A stretch of 64,000 nucleotides of DNA from Sulfurospirillum tamanense. GTDB taxonomy: Bacteria; Campylobacterota; Campylobacteria; Campylobacterales; Campylobacteraceae. The translations under genes and the position numbers were made by a program. The stretch's first letter is position 1, and each line of letters starts with the position of its first letter. This document shows, piece after piece, positions 18,236 to 26,848 of this stretch. The stretch is from the NCBI RefSeq assembly GCF_016937535.1, contig NZ_JAFHKK010000010.1:1-64000 (forward strand). The letters run 5' to 3'. Below the pieces are notes generated by a model that saw nothing but the letters and a program-made list of their open reading frames with translations, was not told the origin of the DNA and ran no database searches.

Positions 18236-18376
18236 ATGAAAACAATCTGTGAGCTAGGGAAGCAAGAGCGTAAGGAAATTGCCAAAACCCTTGGCAAGCA
18301 CCCTCCTTTTATATGTAAAAAGTGCGGTGCTAAGGCTGAAGCAAAAAAACAATTGTGTAAGCCCGAAAAAAAATAA
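18236..18376 (+). CDS. 46-residue zinc-ribbon-like peptide
   Basis: Sequence starts MKTICELGKQERKEIAKTL and contains ICKKCGAKAEAKKQLCKP, so a CxxC pair plus further Cys residues could form a small zinc knuckle. It is very basic (about 30% Lys/Arg). TAAGGAAA lies at the right distance from the ATG. It sits 9 bp after the helicase stop and 13 bp before the rhodanese gene, on the same strand, so it is probably translated from the same mRNA. The function is unknown; a nucleic-acid-binding role is only a guess from the composition. Confidence 0.7.
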   Translation: MKTICELGKQERKEIAKTLGKHPPFICKKCGAKAEAKKQLCKPEKK

Positions 18377-18389
18377 ATAAAAAGGAAAA

Positions 18390-18782
18390 GTGGTGATTTT
18401 ACGTCTGCTCTTTTTAACATTAGTGGCAATTATGGTAGGACAAGCCAAAGATAAGATGGCCACACCGGAGCTTGCGCGCCAGCCTATGACGATTATTGAT
18501 ATTCGGACAGAGTCGGAGTGGTTGGATACAGGGATTGTTCAAGGGGCTATTACATTAACCTTTTTTGATAACAAAGGACGGTATGACGCGCAAGCTTTTT
18601 TAAGGGAGCTTGACAAGCATGTTGACAAGAAAACTCCTTTTGCTATTATTTGCCGTACAGGTAATCGTACTACGGCGGTTGCGGAGTTTTTGGGAGAGCT
18701 TGGTTATGCGGTTATTAACTTGCAAGGGGGCATGGTAGAGCTTGTAAGGCAGGGGTATCAACCTGTGCCTTACCGCCCTTAA
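18390..18782 (+). CDS. exported rhodanese-domain protein
   Basis: 130 residues. An N-terminal hydrophobic segment (2-18, ending VGQAKD) looks like a cleavable signal. The rhodanese domain has IIDIRTESEW, a Gly/Ile-rich loop, and the active site ICRTGNRT with the persulfide cysteine at C88, then LGYAVINLQGGM. Such proteins handle sulfane sulfur; the partner is unknown. The start is GTG (a second GTG follows at once) after AAAAGG. The stop is separated by one base from the ATG of the DMT exporter. Confidence 0.9.
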   Translation: MVILRLLFLTLVAIMVGQAKDKMATPELARQPMTIIDIRTESEWLDTGIVQGAITLTFFDNKGRYDAQAFLRELDKHVDKKTPFAIICRTGNRTTAVAEFLGELGYAVINLQGGMVELVRQGYQPVPYRP

Positions 18783-18783
18783 A

Positions 18784-19725
18784 ATGGTGCGACTTTTACT
18801 CCTAGGAATTCTCTCGGGTGCTTTTTTTAGTACCACGTTTTTGCTCAATGAAGCCATGAGTTTAGGGGGCGGACACTGGGTCTGGTCGGCTTCGCTTCGG
18901 TATGGATTTATGGTGCTGTTTTTGGTCGCGGTGTTGTGGTTTAAAGGTGGCGCGGCTTTGCTTAAGGGCACATGGGCGCTTTTTTTGGCCCACTGGCGCT
19001 TTTGGGTGCTTGCGGGTGGCGTGGGCTTTGGCGGGTTTTACGCGCTCATTTGTTTTAGTGCTAAGAGTGCGCCAGGGTGGGTTATCGCCTCCACGTGGCA
19101 ATTTACCGTGGTGGCAAGTTTGTTTGTCTTAATGCTTTTTGGCCAGCGTTTTCCTAAGCGTGTATGGTTTTTTTCCGCGCTTGTTTTTGTGGGCGTCTTG
19201 CTTGTGAACCTTTCCCATACCCAATCTATCACTGCCCAGACCCTTTTGCTTGGCGCACTCCCTGTGTTTATAGCGGCCTTTTGTTACCCCTTTGGCAATC
19301 AGCTTGTATGGGAAGCTTCGCGGGGAAAACATGCCCATTTGCCTCATATTTCCTCCCCGTTACTAGCCAACGCTTTTGTGAAAGTACTGGTGATGAGCAT
19401 GGGGTCTTTTCCTTTGTGGGCGGTGCTTATTTTGAGTGTTCAGCCCCCGATGCCCAGTGGCGCGCAAGTGTTTCAAACAGCGCTAGTAGCGCTTTTTTCA
19501 GGGGTGGTGGCTACGAGTATTTTTCTTTTTGCGCGCTCTTTGGCTCACACCCCTAGTGAGCTAGCTGGGGTGGACGCTAGCCAGTCAAGTCAAGTGGTGT
19601 TTGCATTATTGGGGGGCATGGTGTTTTTGGACTCACCTTTGCCAAGCATGGTGGCTTTTGCAGGGCTTGGACTCATTGGCTTGGGGTTGTTTTGCTTTCT
19701 TTTTTTCCGTCAAAAAGTGGTTTAA
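18784..19725 (+). CDS. DMT-family exporter (multidrug resistance efflux type)
   Basis: 313 residues with about ten hydrophobic segments and almost no long loops, typical of the EamA/DMT superfamily. FFSTTFLLNEAMSLGGGHWVW at the start and a QVVFALLGG helix near the C-terminus fit the 'multidrug resistance efflux transporter' branch. The substrate cannot be predicted. It is coupled to the rhodanese gene (1-bp gap). The 3' side has a palindrome copy (19746-19755) between it and the convergent sugar dehydrogenase gene. Confidence 0.88.
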   Translation: MVRLLLLGILSGAFFSTTFLLNEAMSLGGGHWVWSASLRYGFMVLFLVAVLWFKGGAALLKGTWALFLAHWRFWVLAGGVGFGGFYALICFSAKSAPGWVIASTWQFTVVASLFVLMLFGQRFPKRVWFFSALVFVGVLLVNLSHTQSITAQTLLLGALPVFIAAFCYPFGNQLVWEASRGKHAHLPHISSPLLANAFVKVLVMSMGSFPLWAVLILSVQPPMPSGAQVFQTALVALFSGVVATSIFLFARSLAHTPSELAGVDASQSSQVVFALLGGMVFLDSPLPSMVAFAGLGLIGLGLFCFLFFRQKVV

Positions 19726-19762
19726 AACCTTTATTTTTTGTATCTTTACATGTAAAGGAGGC

Positions 19763-20878
19763 TTATTGGGGAACGATGCGCAGTATCTCTCCTGTATCAG
19801 TGGAAAGGTACAAGTGTCCTTCGTGGTTTTGAATCACTTGACGAATCCGCAAGCCCAAAGACTCCAATAAGCGCTCTTCTTTGATAACTTTACCATTCTT
19901 GTTAAGGACAATGCGGTTGAGGTGCTGAAGTTTGAGTGCCCCTAAAAACAGATTGTCTCGCCATGCAGGAAAAGCATCCCCCGTGTAAACCAGTAAAGAC
20001 CCCGGCGCAATGGAAGGGGTGTAGTGGTGTAAAGGCTGTTCTAACCCCTCTTTGTGCGTGCCCTCGCCGATGCTGATGGGAGCCCAGTACTCTTTGCCAT
20101 AACTAATCGTCGGCCAGCCGTAGTTTTTGCCTGCTTCTACAAGGTTAATCTCATCGCCACCGCGTGGGCCGTGTTCGCTAGCATAAAGACGATGAGTGGT
20201 GGGGTCAAAGGCAAGCCCTTGGGGATTTCGATGGCCATAGGAGTAGATTTCTTTGAGGGCAAAAGGGTGGTCTATAAAAGGGTTATCTTCAGGAATCGTG
20301 CCATCTTGACGAAGCCGCACAATCGTCCCCGTGTGACTACGTAACTCTTGGGCCTCATCTCGCATGCCACGGTCACCGACGCTAAAATAAACATACCCTT
20401 TTTCATCAAAAGCAATGCGACTGCCAAAATGGCGCGACGTGCCAGAAGTGGAGTGGGTGATGAGCAAATCTTTCCATTGGGTGAGGATGTGGCCCTCTAG
20501 GGTGGCCCGCGCAAGGGTGGTGGCCCCTTGAAAATTGATGGATTTGACATAGGTAAAAAAGAGGGTGCTATCTTCTTGGAAGTGGGGCGAAATGGCAACA
20601 TCCAACAAGCCTCCTTGCCCGCCATAAAGGGGCTCAAAAGGCATTCCAAACACAGGTTGCACAAGGGCGGTGCGGGTGTCTAGGAGTAGCATGTCTCCTT
20701 GGATTTGGGTGATAAAAAGGGTGTGCTCATCTACAAAAGCCATCCCCCAAGGGATGCCTTGAAGACCCGAAGCAATGCGTTCAACGCGATAGCCCATCCC
20801 CTCGCTTTGAGCGTCAAAAAGAGATGTTGCTTGCAAAAAAGAAAAAAGAAGGCAGAGTGCCAAGCATAAGCGCATCAT
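19763..20878 (-). CDS. PQQ-dependent aldose sugar dehydrogenase (YliI/GSDH family)
   Basis: 371 residues. A signal peptide (about 1-18, LCLALCLLFSFLQATSLFDA) exports it to the periplasm. The beta-propeller motifs of soluble PQQ glucose dehydrogenases are clear: GLQGIPWGMAFV, GGQGGLLDVAISPHF, RFGSRIAFDEKGYVYFSVGDRG-like segments, HRNPQGLAFDP, and EHGPRGGDEINLVEAGKNYGWP. It would oxidise aldoses with PQQ. No PQQ biosynthesis genes are in the window, so the cofactor would have to come from outside or from elsewhere in the genome. Confidence 0.92.
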   Translation of the reverse strand: MMRLCLALCLLFSFLQATSLFDAQSEGMGYRVERIASGLQGIPWGMAFVDEHTLFITQIQGDMLLLDTRTALVQPVFGMPFEPLYGGQGGLLDVAISPHFQEDSTLFFTYVKSINFQGATTLARATLEGHILTQWKDLLITHSTSGTSRHFGSRIAFDEKGYVYFSVGDRGMRDEAQELRSHTGTIVRLRQDGTIPEDNPFIDHPFALKEIYSYGHRNPQGLAFDPTTHRLYASEHGPRGGDEINLVEAGKNYGWPTISYGKEYWAPISIGEGTHKEGLEQPLHHYTPSIAPGSLLVYTGDAFPAWRDNLFLGALKLQHLNRIVLNKNGKVIKEERLLESLGLRIRQVIQNHEGHLYLSTDTGEILRIVPQ

Positions 20879-20984
20879 GGTGACTCCTTGTAAGAAACAT
20901 TATAACACGACCTTTTGCGTGGGTCAATGCAAAAGCAATCACAAGTCTATCTTGGGAGGGGTATGGATAGCTAAAGAAAAAGGA

Positions 20985-21015
20985 TTACATGTAAGGAAAA
21001 AATCCTTACATGTAA
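20985..21015 (-). terminator. htpG terminator built from two TTACATGTAA copies
   Basis: Two exact palindromes (20985-20994 and 21006-21015) are separated by GGAAAAAATCC. Together they make a perfect 13-bp stem with a 5-nt loop. It lies 8 bp after the htpG stop, and on that strand it is followed by a T-rich tract (TCCTTTTTCTTT), as expected of an intrinsic terminator. Confidence 0.7.
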
Positions 21016-21022
21016 ACGTGTG

Positions 21023-22897
21023 TTAGAGGGCTTTGGTGATGAACGTATTCATGCGCTTAGTAAAGGCACTCACGTCTTCGATTTTCATGCCTTCTTGGAG
21101 TTTGGCTTGGTCGAGCAAGAGGTGCGCGATGTCGTTTAGGTAGAGATAGTCTTTAGACTCGGCCAGTTTTTGAACGATGCCGTGATCGGGGTTGATTTCC
21201 AAAATGGGCTTGACTTTGGGTAGGTTGTCTTGGCCCATTTGTTTGAGCATTTGCTGCATTTGAAAGTCGGGGTCGTTTTTGTCGTAGATGAGGCATGAAG
21301 CCGAGTCGCTCAGACGGCTAGAGATTTTCACCTCTTTGACTTCTTCTTTGAGCACTTCTTTCATCTTGACTAAAATCTCTTGGTACTTGCCCTCATCCGC
21401 CTTGGCTTTTTCTTTGTCTTCGGTGATTTCTTCGTCCACGTCAGAGTTGTTGACGGGTTTGATGGGGGTTTTGTCGTATTCGTTGACCATCGGCATAACG
21501 ATGGCGTCCACCTCTTCATCAAGCAACAACACTTCGATGTCGTTTTTCTTGAAACTCTCGATGAGCGGCGAGTTTTTAAGCATGGCTTCGTTTTCGCCCG
21601 TGATGTAATAAATGCTTTTTTGCCCCTCTTTCATGGCCTCTTTATACTCTTTAAGGCTCACAAGACCTTCGCGTTTGCTGGATTTAAACAGCACAAGGTC
21701 TAAGATGGCATCGCGGTTAGCATAGTCAGCATACAAGCCCTCTTTGAGGACTTTGCCAAAGAGTTTGTAAAACTCAAGGTATTTGGCGTCGTCTTTGCCT
21801 TTGAGTTTTTTAAGCTCGCCTAGGATTTTTTTCACCGAGGCTTGTTTGATGGTTTCTAAGATGCGGTTTTGCTGTAGGATTTCACGGCTAACATTTAAAG
21901 GCAAGTCTTCTGCGTCGATGATACCGCGCACAAAACGCAAGTACATAGGCAAGAGTTCGCGCTCATCATCGGTGATGAACACGCGCTTGACGTACAGTTT
22001 TACGCCTGATTGAAAGTCTGCTCGAAAGAGGTCAAAAGGCGCGGTTGCAGGGACGTAAAAGAGAGTAGAGTACTCTAGGGTTCCCTCTGCTTTGGTGTGC
22101 GACCACAAGATAGGGTCGGTGCTATCATGGGAGAGTTGCTTGTAGAAATCTTTGTATTCGTCTTCTTTAATTTCATTTTTAGACAAACGCCACAGGGCGG
22201 AAGCTTTGTTGATTTGGACGTTTTTAACTTCAGTGGTGCCTTCTTCCTCTTCTTTTTCAGAAGGGGTGTACTCCTCTTTGTCCATAAAAATGCCAAAGGG
22301 AATGTGGTTGGAGTATTTTTTGACGATGCTCTCAAGGCGGTAAAACTCCAAAAACTCTTTTTCTTCTTCTTTGAGGGTCAGCGTGATGGTGGTGCCGTGG
22401 GTTTCTTTGGTGGTTGGGGTAATGTCGTAGCTGTCTCCCGCTTCACTTTCCCAGCAAAAAGCTTCTTCCGTGCCTGCTTTTTTGGAAACCACGCTAATCT
22501 TGGTGGCTACCATGAAGGCAGAGTAAAACCCAACGCCAAACTGTCCGATGAGGGTGGAGTCTTTTTTGGCATCCCCACTCAGGCGTTCTACAAAGGACTT
22601 GGTACCACTTCGGGCGATGGTGCCAAGATTCTCCACCAACTCTTCTTCGTTCATGCCGATGCCGGTGTCACTGATGGTGAGGGTGTTGGCCTCTTTGTTC
22701 GCAACGATGTCGATGCGCGGGACATAACTGAGTGTTTTGTACGACTCGTCCGTCAATGTCAAGTAGTTCAGTTTGTCAAGGGCATCGGAGGAGTTGGAGA
22801 TGAGTTCGCGGAGGAAAATCTCTTTGTTGGAGTACAAAGAATGAATCATCAGATGCAAAAGCTGACTGACCTCGGTTTGAAATTGATGTTTGGACAT
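21023..22897 (-). CDS. htpG: Hsp90 chaperone HtpG
   Basis: 624 residues, full length. N-terminal ATPase motifs include [22 protein letters not shown] and [14 protein letters not shown]; the middle domain has [15 protein letters not shown]; the dimerisation domain is complete. It folds client proteins under stress in the cytoplasm. AAAAGGAG precedes the ATG, right after an ATTTACATGTAAAAGG palindrome copy (22908-22917). A plausible sigma-70 promoter (22930-22958) lies just upstream. Confidence 0.98.
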   Translation of the reverse strand: MSKHQFQTEVSQLLHLMIHSLYSNKEIFLRELISNSSDALDKLNYLTLTDESYKTLSYVPRIDIVANKEANTLTISDTGIGMNEEELVENLGTIARSGTKSFVERLSGDAKKDSTLIGQFGVGFYSAFMVATKISVVSKKAGTEEAFCWESEAGDSYDITPTTKETHGTTITLTLKEEEKEFLEFYRLESIVKKYSNHIPFGIFMDKEEYTPSEKEEEEGTTEVKNVQINKASALWRLSKNEIKEDEYKDFYKQLSHDSTDPILWSHTKAEGTLEYSTLFYVPATAPFDLFRADFQSGVKLYVKRVFITDDERELLPMYLRFVRGIIDAEDLPLNVSREILQQNRILETIKQASVKKILGELKKLKGKDDAKYLEFYKLFGKVLKEGLYADYANRDAILDLVLFKSSKREGLVSLKEYKEAMKEGQKSIYYITGENEAMLKNSPLIESFKKNDIEVLLLDEEVDAIVMPMVNEYDKTPIKPVNNSDVDEEITEDKEKAKADEGKYQEILVKMKEVLKEEVKEVKISSRLSDSASCLIYDKNDPDFQMQQMLKQMGQDNLPKVKPILEINPDHGIVQKLAESKDYLYLNDIAHLLLDQAKLQEGMKIEDVSAFTKRMNTFITKAL

Positions 22898-22929
22898 AGT
22901 GCTCCTTTTACATGTAAATTTTTAGTGTA

Positions 22930-22958
22930 ATTTTATCACAATTAGTTTAATCAATCAA
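22930..22958 (-). promoter_or_regulatory. probable htpG promoter
   Basis: On the minus strand: -35 TTGATT (22953-22958), 17-bp spacer, -10 TAAAAT (22930-22935). A TTACATGTAA copy lies between the -10 box and the start codon, so it would be in the 5' UTR. Confidence 0.5.
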
Positions 22959-23007
22959 GGAAGTTTAGCTTCATTGACTAAAGAATATAGATTAATTATC
23001 GGAAAGG

Positions 23008-23397
23008 TTAGGAGGTAAACAGCAGTTCGGTCAACTTATATCCGCCTCCTGCGGCAAGAACCGTGCCTAAAAGATTGAGCCCCATATTGCTAATGCCAAG
23101 AAGTAGTGAACCTCCTTGAAAAAGCCAAAATGTTTCCATTGCAAAAGTGGAATAGGTGGTAAGAGCGCCTAAAAATCCTGTGGTGAGAAAAGATTTCAAA
23201 GGTAAAGAAAACCATGTAGTGTGCATAAAAAAAGCAAAACACGCCCCCAAAAGAAAGCTCCCCGCGAGGTTTACTCCCAAAGTTCCCAAAGGGAGAGAAT
23301 GGGGCAGGGTGTGGTTAATGAGTCCATTCAAGTAAGCCCGTGCTATGGCGCCAAGAAACCCGCCACTACCGATGGCTAGAAGGGTTTGCCAACTCAT
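23008..23397 (-). CDS. crcB: fluoride exporter CrcB/Fluc
   Basis: 129 residues, four hydrophobic segments. Signature residues: GGFLGAIARAYL, GTLGVNLAGSFLLG with the channel Asn, and GFLGALTTYSTFAMET with the Thr/Phe fluoride track. It exports fluoride across the inner membrane as a dual-topology dimer. I chose ATG 23397 (MSWQTLL): AAAGG lies about 10 nt upstream and the family begins here. This overlaps the plsC end by 32 bp. No fluoride riboswitch is visible; the gene relies on the plsC transcript. Confidence 0.93.
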   Translation of the reverse strand: MSWQTLLAIGSGGFLGAIARAYLNGLINHTLPHSLPLGTLGVNLAGSFLLGACFAFFMHTTWFSLPLKSFLTTGFLGALTTYSTFAMETFWLFQGGSLLLGISNMGLNLLGTVLAAGGGYKLTELLFTS

Positions 23398-24061
23398 CGG
23401 CGAGGGCCTTTTCCATGGCGAATCTAAGGTTTTCGTACCAGTTTGCATCGGCACTTGGGTCAATGGTTTCCAAAAAAGTAATACGCACTGTTCCGCTGCG
23501 TGCTTCAAAATGTTGAGAATCCAAAATGCGACGGGTTCCTGTGATGATGGCAGGTTGGACTTTTAAATTTAACTTTTCAGCCAAAGCTTTAGCACCCTCT
23601 TGGAATTTTAAAAGGGATTCTCCTTTTCCCCGTGTGCCTTCGGGAAAAATAGCAATAACCCGTCCTTCTTCGATGCGTTCTTTGGCTAATTTTAAAAGCT
23701 TAACCATAGAGCGACGATCGCTGCGATCAATGGAAATCATTTTTGGTGGGTGCATAATATGCCCAAAAACAGGAATGTTTTCAATCTCTTTTTTTGCCAC
23801 CCAGCAAGGATCTGCGGGATGTAAGGCTTCCATGGCAACAATGTCAAGTAAACTCTGGTGGTTCATGACAAGAAGTTTGGCCTCAGGGTCAACGGTTCCT
23901 TTTTGAATCAAAGTGTACCCCAGGAAAAAAGATTGTAATTTTGCCCATGTTTTTCGAATGCGACGATGGTGGGTGTTAAATAAATACATTAGCGCAATAG
24001 TGATGGGAATGCTGATAGAGAGTTCTACTAATGCCCAGACGGCTCTAATCTTTGCGAACAT
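23366..24061 (-). CDS. plsC: 1-acyl-sn-glycerol-3-phosphate acyltransferase
   Basis: 231 residues. N-terminal membrane segment (about 7-28), then the acyltransferase motif I NHQSLLD (67-73; catalytic H68 and D73) and motif III FPEGTRGKG near residue 138. It makes phosphatidic acid from lysophosphatidic acid at the inner membrane. It overlaps the SH3-like gene upstream by 17 bp and crcB downstream by 32 bp, so it lies within a tightly packed leftward operon. Confidence 0.95.
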   Translation of the reverse strand: MFAKIRAVWALVELSISIPITIALMYLFNTHHRRIRKTWAKLQSFFLGYTLIQKGTVDPEAKLLVMNHQSLLDIVAMEALHPADPCWVAKKEIENIPVFGHIMHPPKMISIDRSDRRSMVKLLKLAKERIEEGRVIAIFPEGTRGKGESLLKFQEGAKALAEKLNLKVQPAIITGTRRILDSQHFEARSGTVRITFLETIDPSADANWYENLRFAMEKALADELANPSSHR

Positions 24062-25217
24062 GTTCCTCCTTTACCCAGCCAATTTTGCCAGTTGGAAGCA
24101 GTATTTTAAGATATTCTTCCCGCTTTCCCAGCTGCTCTACTTGCAAGGGTGCGTCAGTGGTGAAAAAAATAGTAGATTTTTCTGTAGGGATGATGCGCAC
24201 GCGTGTGTCGGCTTTAAGGGTGATATGGCTAAAAGGAGATTGAGAATATGCATAATATCCGCAAAGAAGCAACCCCAGTATTAGATAAATTATTTTGCGG
24301 CGAAAGGCGTAGAGCAACAAAAACAGTGCCGCAATGATGAGTATCGAGGCGTTTTTGTAGATTTGAAAAGGGCTTTCTTTGGGATTGAGACCAATTTGTG
24401 TGCTTACATCCCCTTCGTCAAGAACCACAGGAAGCGTTACGCGTTCAAAACGGTTGCTTTGTGCATCAAAATAAGTAAAATCTATGGTATTTTTGTGTTC
24501 TTCAAAAATCGCAAAATAAAAAACCTTGCTTTCGGGGTAATTTTCAGAAAAGGAGTCAGCACCCCCTTTTGAGATTCCTTGAAGAGAAAAATCTTCCAAG
24601 TTTGCCAAGAGTCCTTCTAGCTCAATAACCATGATTAAATGTTGGGCATCGAATCGACTCGTTTTAAAGCGCTTTACATGTAAAGATTCGGCAACGACGC
24701 CTGAAAAAAGTGCGTTGTGGTTTAGGATTACCACGTTGAGCGCTTTGGGAAATAAAATATCTGTTTCAATGGTGATACCCTCATCCAAAAGCGAGAGAGT
24801 TGTACGCGGCAGCTGTGCATTTTGTCGGTTTGCTTTTAAGTAAAAAGTATTGCGAAAAACATTTTCACTCTCACGCACCCAAGGGGATTGGGGATTTAGT
24901 ACTACGACCGAATCGCTGTGAGAAAACTCGGTTTCAAGTTCCTTATAATCATCTCTTGCCACAATCGCTTTGAGGGTAAATGCAAAAATCTGATTACGGT
25001 AAACCCGTTCAGGTGGAGGATCATGAGAGAGAAACAAGGATTTGGCAAATCCTTGAAGTGGGATAGTGTCGGATGTGGCGGCAAGTGTGCGCACTTCGCC
25101 GGCGTTGGGATTTTGGTCATACATAGAGGGCTCAAGCCCCTCTTGCGCAACCGCACCTGTAATAAAAAACAAAATCCCAACAAGGTGGCGCAAATAACCC
25201 ATGATACTAGGCAACAA
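24045..25217 (-). CDS. membrane protein with C-terminal SH3-like domain, unknown function
   Basis: About 390 residues. An N-terminal signal (GILFFITGAVAQ) leads to a large extracytoplasmic beta-rich domain (about 25-285). Two membrane segments follow (ILIIAALFLLLYAF, IIYLILGLLLCGYYAY), then a bacterial SH3-like segment (about 325-388, ...VRIIPTEKS...GKIGWVKEEHV). The layout resembles BatD-like proteins. The start is uncertain: TTG at 25217 or 25214 has the better placed AAGGG, while ATG 25202 has none. It overlaps purQ by a few bases. This position after purQ is shared by other Campylobacterota, from memory. Confidence 0.8.
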   Translation of the reverse strand: MLPSIMGYLRHLVGILFFITGAVAQEGLEPSMYDQNPNAGEVRTLAATSDTIPLQGFAKSLFLSHDPPPERVYRNQIFAFTLKAIVARDDYKELETEFSHSDSVVVLNPQSPWVRESENVFRNTFYLKANRQNAQLPRTTLSLLDEGITIETDILFPKALNVVILNHNALFSGVVAESLHVKRFKTSRFDAQHLIMVIELEGLLANLEDFSLQGISKGGADSFSENYPESKVFYFAIFEEHKNTIDFTYFDAQSNRFERVTLPVVLDEGDVSTQIGLNPKESPFQIYKNASILIIAALFLLLYAFRRKIIYLILGLLLCGYYAYSQSPFSHITLKADTRVRIIPTEKSTIFFTTDAPLQVEQLGKREEYLKILLPTGKIGWVKEEHVRKD

Positions 25218-25878
25218 ACCCTTCTAGCATGGCCCTGCCATCTTTGGAGCCAAGAAGCGCTTCAATGGCCCGTTCCGGGTGTGGCATGAGGCCAAAAACA
25301 TTTTTGGCTTCATTACAAATTCCTGCAATGTTGGCAACAGAACCATTAGGGTTTTGCGGGTTTCCTTGAGCATCACAATAGGTCAAAAGAATTTGATTAT
25401 TCGCACGAAGAGAAGTTAGTCCTGCCTCATCAATAAAATAATTTCCCTCGCCGTGTGCGATGGGAATATTAATGATTTGACCAGAGGTGAGGTGGCGCAA
25501 AAATTGATTAGTACTGTTTTCCACTTTTAGATGGTGGTACTTTGAGACAAAATGCACATTGGCATTGCGTTTCATCGCACCTGGCAATAAGCCCATTTCC
25601 AAAAGCATTTGAAAGCCATTGCAAATACCAAGTACGTAACCGCCTTTTTTGGCATGAGATTGAACCTCTTTCATGATCGGTGAAAATTTAGCAATCGCAG
25701 CACTACGCAAATAGTCCCCATAACTAAAGCCTCCAGGAAGGACAACCAAATCAACCTCTTGGGGTAAACGCTCTTCTTTGTGCCACACAAGCTCCACTTC
25801 CTGACCTAAAGTCTCGTAAGCATGCTTGGTGTCAACCTCGCAGTTGGTACCAGGAAAGACAACAACAGCTACTTTCAT
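25207..25878 (-). CDS. purQ: phosphoribosylformylglycinamidine synthase, glutaminase subunit
   Basis: 223 residues. Class I glutamine amidotransferase: nucleophile C86 in GICNGFQML, and His-Glu in PHPERA near residue 197. It gives ammonia to PurL for the FGAM step of purine synthesis. ATG 25878 (MKVAVVVFPGTNCE) is chosen because it forms an ATGA overlap with the purS stop; the in-frame extension upstream is not family-like. The large subunit, purL, is in this window at 37830. Confidence 0.97.
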   Translation of the reverse strand: MKVAVVVFPGTNCEVDTKHAYETLGQEVELVWHKEERLPQEVDLVVLPGGFSYGDYLRSAAIAKFSPIMKEVQSHAKKGGYVLGICNGFQMLLEMGLLPGAMKRNANVHFVSKYHHLKVENSTNQFLRHLTSGQIINIPIAHGEGNYFIDEAGLTSLRANNQILLTYCDAQGNPQNPNGSVANIAGICNEAKNVFGLMPHPERAIEALLGSKDGRAMLEGFVA

Positions 25879-26114
25879 GCCAGCTCGATTGTGTAATCTT
25901 CGATAACGGTGTTGGCTAGCAGTTCCTCGCACATTTTTGTGACCTCTTCTTTGGCTGCTTCGGCATCAGTGCCAGCAACGTCTAAAAGAATCTGTTTGCC
26001 AATGCGCACATCGTTGACACTGTTAAAACCAAGCGAGCCAAGGGCGTGGTGGACTGCTTTTCCCTGAGGGTCAAGGACGCCATTTTTTAACTGTACGTTT
26101 ACGATAACTTTCAT
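25875..26114 (-). CDS. purS: phosphoribosylformylglycinamidine synthase subunit PurS
   Basis: 79 residues, normal PurS length. MKVIVNVQLKNGVLDPQGKA and LGFNSVNDVRIGKQI are diagnostic. It bridges PurQ and PurL in the three-part FGAM synthetase. It lies 11 bp after purC and overlaps purQ by 4 bp (ATGA). Confidence 0.96.
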   Translation of the reverse strand: MKVIVNVQLKNGVLDPQGKAVHHALGSLGFNSVNDVRIGKQILLDVAGTDAEAAKEEVTKMCEELLANTVIEDYTIELA

Positions 26115-26125
26115 GAATGTTTTCC

Positions 26126-26839
26126 TTATTGGGCTAAAATGCGTTTTAAAACTTCTTCGTAGGCAACTTTTACGTCACCTAGGCCTTGACGAAAGCGGTC
26201 TTTGTCTAGCTTTTCTTTGGTGGCAGTATCCCAAAATCGACAGCTATCGGGGCTAATTTCATCGGCCAATAAAATAGTCCCATCTTTGTCAATGCCAAAT
26301 TCTACTTTAAAATCAACAAGCGTAAGGTTTCGTCCAGCAAAAAAGCTTTTTAAAATCCTGTTAATTTCTCTTCCAAGGCGGCGCAACTCTTCGAGGTCGG
26401 ATTCACTTTTAACAAGACCAAGAACCAAGCAATGCTCATCATTAATCAGTGGATCACCAAGGGCATCGTCTTTGTAATAAAATTCCACTAATGGAAAAGG
26501 GAGCTCTGCTCCCTCGTTTAGGCCTAAGCGTTTTACGAGCGAACCTGTTGCCACATTGCGCACAACGACTTCAATGGGGATAATGCGACAGACTTTTACC
26601 AACTGGTGTGTGTCATCAAGGGTCTTAACAAGGTGTGTCGCGATGCCTTTTTCTTCAAGGATGCGGAAAAGTTGCGTGCTGATTTTGTTGTTTAAGGCTC
26701 CCTTGCCTGCTTCACTGCCTCTTTTTTCTGCATTAAAGGCAGTAAGGTCGTCTTTGAATTCTGCGATCAGCAACTGCTCATCAGAGGTTTTATAAAGGCG
26801 TTTTCCTTTGCCTTCATAAAGCAACGCGTGTTTTTCCAC
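26126..26839 (-). CDS. purC: SAICAR synthase
   Basis: 237 residues. YEGKGKRLY at the start, [11 protein letters not shown], and [12 protein letters not shown] near the C-terminus are the PurC signatures. It joins CAIR and aspartate in purine synthesis. It lies 9 bp after ctpA and 11 bp before purS in the leftward ctpA-purC-purS-purQ operon. Confidence 0.98.
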   Translation of the reverse strand: MEKHALLYEGKGKRLYKTSDEQLLIAEFKDDLTAFNAEKRGSEAGKGALNNKISTQLFRILEEKGIATHLVKTLDDTHQLVKVCRIIPIEVVVRNVATGSLVKRLGLNEGAELPFPLVEFYYKDDALGDPLINDEHCLVLGLVKSESDLEELRRLGREINRILKSFFAGRNLTLVDFKVEFGIDKDGTILLADEISPDSCRFWDTATKEKLDKDRFRQGLGDVKVAYEEVLKRILAQ

Positions 26840-26848
26840 GGGGTCTCC

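Noticed and set aside
22097-22930. 277-codon open frame antisense to htpG
   Set aside because: It mirrors htpG codons, is rich in Phe/Gly/Val runs typical of an antisense shadow, and has no ribosome-binding site.
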